Source of the DNA: Chloroflexota bacterium
GTDB taxonomy: Bacteria > Chloroflexota > Limnocylindria > Limnocylindrales > CSP1-4
DNA length: 10,492 bases
NCBI GenBank assembly: GCA_027457005.1
Contig: DAIDTV010000039.1
Coordinates: 1 to 10,492 of the forward strand
Direction: 5' to 3'
The position numbers and the translations under genes are program-made. The stretch's first letter is position 1. The number at the start of each line of letters is the position of its first letter. Positions 6,685 to 10,492 of this stretch are shown here, in pieces. Below the pieces are notes generated by a model that searched no databases, was not told the origin of the DNA, and saw only the letters and a program-made list of their open reading frames with translations.

Positions 6685-6729
6685 CGGCCAGCGATTCTGT
6701 CACCAGTAATCGGCCAGCGATTCTGTCAC
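6685..6729. repeat. Two direct copies of a 19-bp sequence, 26-bp period
   Basis: The sequence cggccagcgattctgtcac occurs at 6685-6703 and again at 6711-6729, identical, with a 7-base spacer (cagtaat). On the minus strand each copy begins with GTGACAGAATCG. Tandem end-repeats that begin with TG and are spaced by a few bases are known from the ends of IS21-family insertion sequences, so this could be a solo transposon end. It could also be a double operator. No transposase gene or matching opposite end is present in the window. Confidence 0.9.
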
Positions 6730-6761
6730 GCGTACCAGCGATGGTGGACCGTGCGCGTGCG

Positions 6762-6775
6762 GCGCCCGCGGGCGC
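6762..6775 (-). terminator. 14-bp palindrome after rho, possible weak terminator
   Basis: The perfect palindrome gcgcccgcgggcgc begins 19 bases after the rho stop and could fold as a 5-bp stem with a 4-base loop. It is not followed by T residues. Role unproven. Confidence 0.25.
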
Positions 6776-6793
6776 GACCCCCAGCCGGCGACG

Positions 6794-8047
6794 CTACTGG
6801 TCGAGGCTCTTGGTGAGGGTCGCGAGGAACTGCGCGTTGCTCTCCGTCTTGGCCAGCCGGTTGAGCAGCAGCTCGATCCCCTCGTTGGTGCCGACCGCGG
6901 AGAGCATCCGCCGCATCGTCCAGACCATGCGGAGCGTCCCCTCCTCGAGGAGCAGCTCCTCGCGGCGCGTGCCCGAGCGCTGGACGTCGATGGCCGGGAA
7001 GATGCGCTTCTCCGCGAGCTTCCGGTCGAGAATGAGCTCCGAGTTGCCGGTGCCCTTGAACTCCTCGTAGATCACGTCGTCCATGCGGGACCCGGTGTCG
7101 ATCAGGCAGGTCGCGATGATCGTGAGCGAGCCGCCCTCCTCGAGCTTCCGTGCGGCGCCGAAGAAGCGCTTGGGCGGGTACAGGGCGATCGGATCGATGC
7201 CGCCCGAAAGGGTGCGGCCGGACGGCGGCAGGGCGAGGTTGTAGGCGCGTGCCAGGCGCGTGATCGAGTCGAGCAGGATCACGACGTCGCGGCCGGTCTC
7301 CACCTGCCGCTTCGCGATCTCGAGCGCCATCTCCGCCACGTGGGTGTGGTTCTCGGTCGGCTCGTCGAAGGTCGAGCTGATGACCTCGCCCATCACCGAA
7401 CGACGCATGTCGGTGACCTCCTCGGGGCGCTCGCCGATGAGCGCCACCATCAGGAGGATCTCCGGGTAGTTGGCGGTGATCCCGTTCGCGATCTGCTTCA
7501 GCAGCACCGTCTTGCCAGCCTTGGGCGGGCTGACGATCAGCGCGCGCTGGCCCTTGCCGAGCGGGTTCACCAGGTTGATCAGGCGCTGGCTCAGGTTCTT
7601 CGGGTCGGTCTCGAGGTTGATCAGCTCGATCGGGTGGATCGGCGTCAGCGCGTCGAAGTGCGGCCGGCGGCGTGCCGTCTCGGGGTCGACGCCGTTGACG
7701 GACTCGACGCGCAGCAGCCCCCAATACTTCTCCCCGTCCTTCGGAGTCCGCGTGACACCCCCGACGCGGTCGCCGGTGCGGAGCCCGAACTTGCGCACCT
7801 GGGTGGAGCTCACGTAGACGTCGTCGGGGCTGGGCATCAGTCCGTGGCGGCGCAGGAACCCGTAGCCCTCGTCGACGATGTCGAGGATCCCGGTCGCGTA
7901 CGGCTGACCGCCGCGCTCGACCTGGCGCTGGAGGATCCGCTCGACGAGCTCGTCGCGGCGCAGGCCGCTGGCGTCGCCGACGTCCAGGTCGCCGCCGATC
8001 TCGACCAGCTCGCGCAGGTTCTTGGTCTTGAGTTCGTTGATGTTCAT
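6794..8047 (-). CDS. rho: Transcription termination factor Rho
   Basis: Rho is a hexameric RNA-dependent ATPase/helicase that ends transcription at C-rich sites. The 417-residue length is that of compact Rho (E. coli 419). The N-terminal helical domain (1-45) begins MNINELKTKNLRELVEI. The cold-shock-like RNA-binding domain (about 48-120) has DEGYGFLR. The ATPase domain has Walker A SPPKAGKT (173-180; usually APPKAGKT), Walker B in DVVILLD (254-260), the Q-loop stretch PPSGRTLSGGIDP (274-286), and R-loop KGTGN (331-335) with the expected GSLTIIATCLIDTGSRMDD. ATG 8047 is chosen because it matches the conserved Rho N-terminus; the frame stays open to a GTG at 8164 but that extension is not Rho-like. 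There is no clear Shine-Dalgarno sequence. It has its own strong promoter about 165 bases upstream and lacks the long N-terminal insertion typical of Actinomycetota. Confidence 0.98.
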   Translation of the reverse strand: MNINELKTKNLRELVEIGGDLDVGDASGLRRDELVERILQRQVERGGQPYATGILDIVDEGYGFLRRHGLMPSPDDVYVSSTQVRKFGLRTGDRVGGVTRTPKDGEKYWGLLRVESVNGVDPETARRRPHFDALTPIHPIELINLETDPKNLSQRLINLVNPLGKGQRALIVSPPKAGKTVLLKQIANGITANYPEILLMVALIGERPEEVTDMRRSVMGEVISSTFDEPTENHTHVAEMALEIAKRQVETGRDVVILLDSITRLARAYNLALPPSGRTLSGGIDPIALYPPKRFFGAARKLEEGGSLTIIATCLIDTGSRMDDVIYEEFKGTGNSELILDRKLAEKRIFPAIDVQRSGTRREELLLEEGTLRMVWTMRRMLSAVGTNEGIELLLNRLAKTESNAQFLATLTKSLDQ

Positions 8048-8101
8048 CGATCGGCACCGGTCGGGAGTTGGATGGGCGGCCACAACTGGGCCGGGAAACG
8101 C

Positions 8102-8145
8102 GAGGAGCGTCAATGGGCGCACCCGCCGATGCGGCGTGGCTCCTC
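8102..8145 (-). promoter_or_regulatory. Stem-loop in the rho 5' leader
   Basis: Outer arms gaggagc (8102-8108) and gctcctc (8139-8145) are fully complementary over 7 bp. Inside is a second hairpin, cgccg / cggcg with a 3-base loop (8124-8136). It lies in the predicted untranslated leader of rho. Rho genes are autoregulated by attenuation in their leader in E. coli; a similar role here is conjecture. The 5' arm is GGAGGAGC in the RNA, a Shine-Dalgarno-like sequence far from any rho start. Confidence 0.35.
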
Positions 8146-8217
8146 CGGCGTCGGACGTGGACACATGGAAACCAATGCGTCGGCCCGACGGAATGGGAGG
8201 GAGCGAGTGCGGGCGAA

Positions 8218-8245
8218 ATCATAGCACGCACCCGACGCGGGTCAA
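8218..8245 (-). promoter_or_regulatory. Promoter of rho (housekeeping sigma type)
   Basis: On the minus strand a -35 box TTGACC (8240-8245) and a -10 box TATGAT (8218-8223) are separated by 16 bases. TGC directly before the -10 makes it an extended -10. Transcription should start near 8210, giving a leader of about 163 bases before the rho ATG. A hyphenated palindrome, acccg-acg-cgggt (8230-8242), fills the spacer and touches the -35 box, so it could be an operator. Confidence 0.65.
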
Positions 8246-8268
8246 TGCCGTGTGCCGGGCGCACGGCA
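8246..8268 (-). terminator. Hairpin between the EamA gene and the rho promoter
   Basis: A perfect 7-bp stem (tgccgtg 8246-8252 / cacggca 8262-8268) with a 9-base loop begins eight bases after the EamA stop. No T run follows: the next bases are the -35 box of the rho promoter. It probably separates the upstream transcript from rho. Confidence 0.42.
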
Positions 8269-8275
8269 CCCCGGT

Positions 8276-9106
8276 TCAGTCCGCGAGGACCAGCGCCTCC
8301 TCCGGGATGGCCGAGCGCCTCCGGCGCATCCCTTCCAGGCTCGCCCCTGCGCTGGCGATCACCACGAGCGCGATCCCCGGCACGTCGGCGGGCTCCAGCG
8401 CCTGTCCGAGGAACGCGAGCCCGACCAGGGCGGCGATCGCCGGCTCCAGGCTGGTCAGCACGCCGTAGGTGCCAGGGCGCAGGCTGCGGAGCGCCGCGAG
8501 CTCCAGCGTGTAGGGGATCACACTGCTGAAGGTGGCCACTATCAGGCCGGCGCCCAGCACCCATGGCTCGAGCAGGCCCGCGCCCCCGGTGGCCACGGCC
8601 GGGATCGCCAGCAGCGCCGCCCCGACGAGCATCGCCGCGCCGAGCCCCCGGCCGTCGGGCCAGGCCCTGCCCAGCCGCGTCCCCTGGAGGATGTAGACCA
8701 CCCAGCACAGCCCGGCGACGAGTGCGAACGCCACCCCGACCAGGTCGTCCGCGGCCATCCGACCCCCGGCGAGGATGACGATCCCCCCGGCCGCCAGGGT
8801 GGCCCACAGCAGGTCGACCGGCCGGCGCGACGCCAGCACCGCCACCGCCAGCGGGCCCCAGAACTCGATGGTGACGGCCACCCCCAGCGGGATGCGGCTG
8901 ATCGCGACGTAGAAGGACGCGTTCATCGCCGCCAGGACGACGCCGAACAGGACCGCCGCCCGCCACGCGTCGCGGCCCGGTCGGGATCGCCAGGCAGGAC
9001 GGAGCACGGCCAGCAGTGCGGCCCCGAACGCGAGCCGGAGCCATACCGTGGCCAGCGGTCCGGCACGCTCGATCATCCGGACGGCCAAGCCCGCCCCGGC
9101 CTGCAC
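8276..9106 (-). CDS. EamA/DMT-family transporter, RhtA-like exporter
   Basis: An inner-membrane exporter of the drug/metabolite transporter superfamily. The two-fold EamA repeat is visible. The C-terminal half reads SSVIPYTLELAALRSLRPGTYGVLTSLEPAIAALVG (residues about 191-226), the pattern of RhtA-like threonine/homoserine exporters. The first half has the parallel FYVAISRIPLGVAVTIEFWGPLAVAVL. Nine hydrophobic helices can be traced in the 276 residues from GTG 9106. The frame upstream of that GTG continues with RVPAPFLILGAAFSV, which looks like the missing first helix (about positions 9107-9148). However, no ATG, GTG or TTG exists in any frame between 9107 and 9231. The real start is therefore unclear: a non-standard codon, an assembly error, or a nine-helix protein. 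The gene follows tal by 125 bases. The substrate is not known; amino acids are the family's usual cargo. Confidence 0.85.
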   Translation of the reverse strand: MQAGAGLAVRMIERAGPLATVWLRLAFGAALLAVLRPAWRSRPGRDAWRAAVLFGVVLAAMNASFYVAISRIPLGVAVTIEFWGPLAVAVLASRRPVDLLWATLAAGGIVILAGGRMAADDLVGVAFALVAGLCWVVYILQGTRLGRAWPDGRGLGAAMLVGAALLAIPAVATGGAGLLEPWVLGAGLIVATFSSVIPYTLELAALRSLRPGTYGVLTSLEPAIAALVGLAFLGQALEPADVPGIALVVIASAGASLEGMRRRRSAIPEEALVLAD

Positions 9107-9231
9107 CGAGAACGCGGCGCCCAGGATCAGGAACGGGGCGGGGACGCGCTCCGGATCGAGGTTTCGACGGGCCCCGTGGGGACGCGCCCCGGGTGGTGCG
9201 GCTGTGCTGGCGCCGCCTCGTTCGCCCGCCG

Positions 9232-9939
9232 TCAGGATCCGGACCGGGACCCGGCGGCGGGCCGGGCAGCCGTCGCAGCCGGCTTCGCGAGCGCCTGGCG
9301 CGCCTTGTCCCAGTCCTTGCGGAACTGCGCGATGCCCTGGTCGGTGAGCGGATGGTGAACCATTTGCTGGAACACCTTGAAGGGCAGCGTCGCGATGTGC
9401 GAGCCCGCCAGGGCCGCCTGCGTCACGTGGAGCGGGTTGCGGATCGACGCGGCGAGGACCTCGCTCTCGAGCTCGTGGATCTCGACGATCGAGACCAGCT
9501 CGCGGATGACGGTCATCCCGTCCTGGTTGATGTCATCCAGGCGCCCCACGAACGGCGAGAGGAGGTTGGCGCCGGCCTTGGCCGCCAGCAGTCCCTGGTT
9601 CGCCGTGAACAGCAGGGTGCAGTTGGTCCTGATGCCCTCGGCACGGAAACGGGACAGCGCCTCAAGCCCGGTCTCGCTCATGGGAACCTTGACGTAGATG
9701 TTGTCGGCGAGCTTCGCGAAATGGCGGCCCTCCCGCAGCATCCCGTCGACGTCGTCGGCGATCACCTCGGCGCTCACCGGCCCATCGGTGATCCGGCAGA
9801 TCTCCGCGAGCACCTCGTCGTAGGTCATCCCGCTGGTCTTGGCGAACAGCGAGGGATTGGTCGTGACACCGTCGAGGACGCCCCACCGGGCCACGGTCCG
9901 GATCTCCTCGATGTCCGCGGTGTCGATGAACAGCTTCAT
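9232..9939 (-). CDS. tal: TalC/FSA-type transaldolase
   Basis: A cytosolic class I aldolase-fold enzyme that moves a dihydroxyacetone unit between sugar phosphates in the non-oxidative pentose phosphate pathway. The 235 residues belong to the short transaldolase/fructose-6-phosphate aldolase group. The start MKLFIDTADIEEI, GVTTNPS (24-30) and the Schiff-base lysine K84 in NIYVKVP are all present. By eye alignment with E. coli FsaA, its Gln59 is Glu58 here and its Tyr131 is Phe130. Glu and Phe are the residues of true transaldolases, which favours transaldolase over fructose-6-phosphate aldolase activity. ATG 9939 has an ideal AGGAGG (9946-9951) with 6-base spacing. The last 20 residues are an Ala/Ser/Arg-rich tail beyond the usual family end. 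It follows pyrG by 61 bases, a neighbourhood also known in Firmicutes. Confidence 0.93.
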   Translation of the reverse strand: MKLFIDTADIEEIRTVARWGVLDGVTTNPSLFAKTSGMTYDEVLAEICRITDGPVSAEVIADDVDGMLREGRHFAKLADNIYVKVPMSETGLEALSRFRAEGIRTNCTLLFTANQGLLAAKAGANLLSPFVGRLDDINQDGMTVIRELVSIVEIHELESEVLAASIRNPLHVTQAALAGSHIATLPFKVFQQMVHHPLTDQGIAQFRKDWDKARQALAKPAATAARPAAGSRSGS

Positions 9940-9976
9940 CCGTGTCCTCCTCGCGCGAGCCTCGTCGCGCGATCCA

Positions 9977-9993
9977 CGCCGCCCGCGGCGGCG
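9977..9993 (-). terminator. Hairpin between pyrG and tal
   Basis: A perfect 7-bp stem (cgccgcc / ggcggcg) with a 3-base loop lies seven bases after the pyrG stop. There is no T run, so it is more likely an mRNA-end stabiliser or weak attenuator inside the pyrG-tal transcript than a full terminator. Confidence 0.35.
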
Positions 9994-10000
9994 AACTGGC

Positions 10001-10492
10001 TCAGCCGAGCCGAGCCGCGATCTCGGCAGTGCCCGGGCGCACGACCTCGGCGGTGGCAACGCAGGCCGCGACGTACGCGCTGAACATGGGGTGCGGCCGA
10101 TCCGGGCGGCTCTTGAACTCCGGGTGGAACTGGCTGGCCACGAACCACGGGTGATCCCGCAGCTCGATGATCTCCACCAGCCTGCCGTCGGGCGACTGGC
10201 CCGAGAGGATCATGCCGGCCCGTTCGAGCTCCTGCCGGTATGCGTTGTTGACCTCGAAGCGGTGCCGGTGCCGCTCGTAGATGACCTCCGTGCCGTAGGC
10301 CGCCGCGGCCTTCGTGCCCGGCGTCAGGCGGGCCGGATACAGGCCGAGCCGCATCGTCCCGCCCTTGTCCTCCAGGTCCCGCTGGTCCGGCATGAAGTCG
10401 ATCACGGGATCCGGCGTGAACAGGTCGAACTCGGTGGAGTTCGCCTGCTCGAGGCCCAGTTCGTGGCGGGCGAACTAGATCACCGCGCACTG
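10001..10492 (-). CDS. pyrG: CTP synthase, C-terminal glutaminase part, 5'-partial and interrupted by an in-frame amber codon
   Basis: CTP synthase makes CTP from UTP using ammonia from its glutaminase domain. Only the last about 160 codons are in the window; the synthetase domain and the glutaminase Cys lie beyond the right edge. Read inward from the edge the frame gives QCAVI, then TAG (10475-10477), then FARHELGLEQANSTEF. The family reads QxAVIEFAR at this point, so TAG stands exactly where Glu (GAG) is expected: a single G-to-T change. After it come VIDFMPDQ, GTMRLGLYPA, YGTEVIYERHRHRFEVN and FVASQFHPEFKSRP, which contains the catalytic His-Glu pair of the glutaminase. The stop is TGA 10001-10003. 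Being essential in most bacteria, pyrG is unlikely to be truly dead; an assembly or base error near the contig end is the simplest explanation. Confidence 0.88.

Larger units (their letters stand above)
6464..6793. other. Intergenic region between rho and the M23 gene
   Basis: These 330 bases hold no convincing gene. Short open frames here are Arg/Gly-rich and have no recognisable domain. The region has lower GC than its neighbours around 6540-6730. It contains a candidate promoter (6631-6660), a 19-bp direct repeat in two copies (6685-6729), a small perfect inverted repeat ggttg/caacc (6550-6563), and a 14-bp palindrome after the rho stop. In many bacteria rpmE (ribosomal protein L31) follows rho; it is absent here. 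Confidence 0.6.

Noticed and set aside
6506..6703. Minus-strand 65-codon frame beginning inside the direct repeat
   Set aside because: No Shine-Dalgarno sequence, no recognisable domain, and it overlaps the candidate promoter of the M23 gene.
6685..6729. The two 19-bp repeats as a minimal CRISPR array
   Set aside because: Only two copies, a 7-base spacer and no cas genes.
8111..8166. Leader peptide MCPRPTPEEPRRIGGCAH before rho (ATG at 8164-8166)
   Set aside because: No ribosome-binding site and no codon run that would explain attenuation; probably chance.
6726..9044. A 772-codon open frame on the minus strand overlapping rho and the EamA gene
   Set aside because: It is Arg/Gly/Pro-rich without domain similarity and is the shifted frame of two well-supported genes; long shadow frames are expected at this GC content.
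1..10492. tRNA, rRNA or known riboswitch
   Set aside because: No cloverleaf-like or conserved aptamer core was recognised by eye in the intergenic stretches.

Overview
This is a GC-rich bacterial window of mainly housekeeping genes, probably from a metagenome-style contig: both ends cut through a gene. The best guess for the host is a high-GC Chloroflexota lineage. The order obgE-nadD-rsfS fits, and so does a compact 417-residue Rho without the long N-terminal insertion typical of Actinomycetota. This placement is inference from gene content only.

Layout. Positions 1-2128 are on the plus strand: the 3' end of comEC (DNA uptake), a YqeK-like HD phosphohydrolase, and holA (DNA polymerase III delta). 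A 14-bp unit repeated three times fills the convergent junction with the minus-strand genes. All remaining genes are on the minus strand. Read in their own direction from the right edge they are pyrG (C-terminal part), a TalC-type transaldolase, an EamA/RhtA-like exporter, rho, a LysM/M23 cell-wall peptidase, obgE, nadD, rsfS, and a small zinc-ribbon protein.

How the genes fit together. The obgE-nadD-rsfS block is a compact unit for ribosome assembly, NAD synthesis and ribosome silencing; obgE and nadD overlap by 4 bp (GTGA). The pyrG-tal-rho linkage resembles the pyrG/tal/rho neighbourhood known in Firmicutes. In Firmicutes yqeK sits between nadD and rsfS; here a YqeK-like gene lies nearby on the other strand, beside comEC and holA.

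Notable signals. (1) pyrG carries an in-frame amber codon (10475-10477) where the family has a glutamate. (2) Three genes without a Shine-Dalgarno sequence have a TANNNT hexamer 6-8 nt before the start codon, suggesting leaderless transcripts, while internal genes have strong AGGAGG sites. (3) Two copies of a 19-bp direct repeat lie in the rho/M23 intergenic region and may be a relic of a transposon end. (4) The EamA gene has no ATG, GTG or TTG available for its first membrane helix. (5) The comEC frame does not close where the protein should end. I see no RNA genes, CRISPR array or complete mobile element, and no convincing new multi-gene system.
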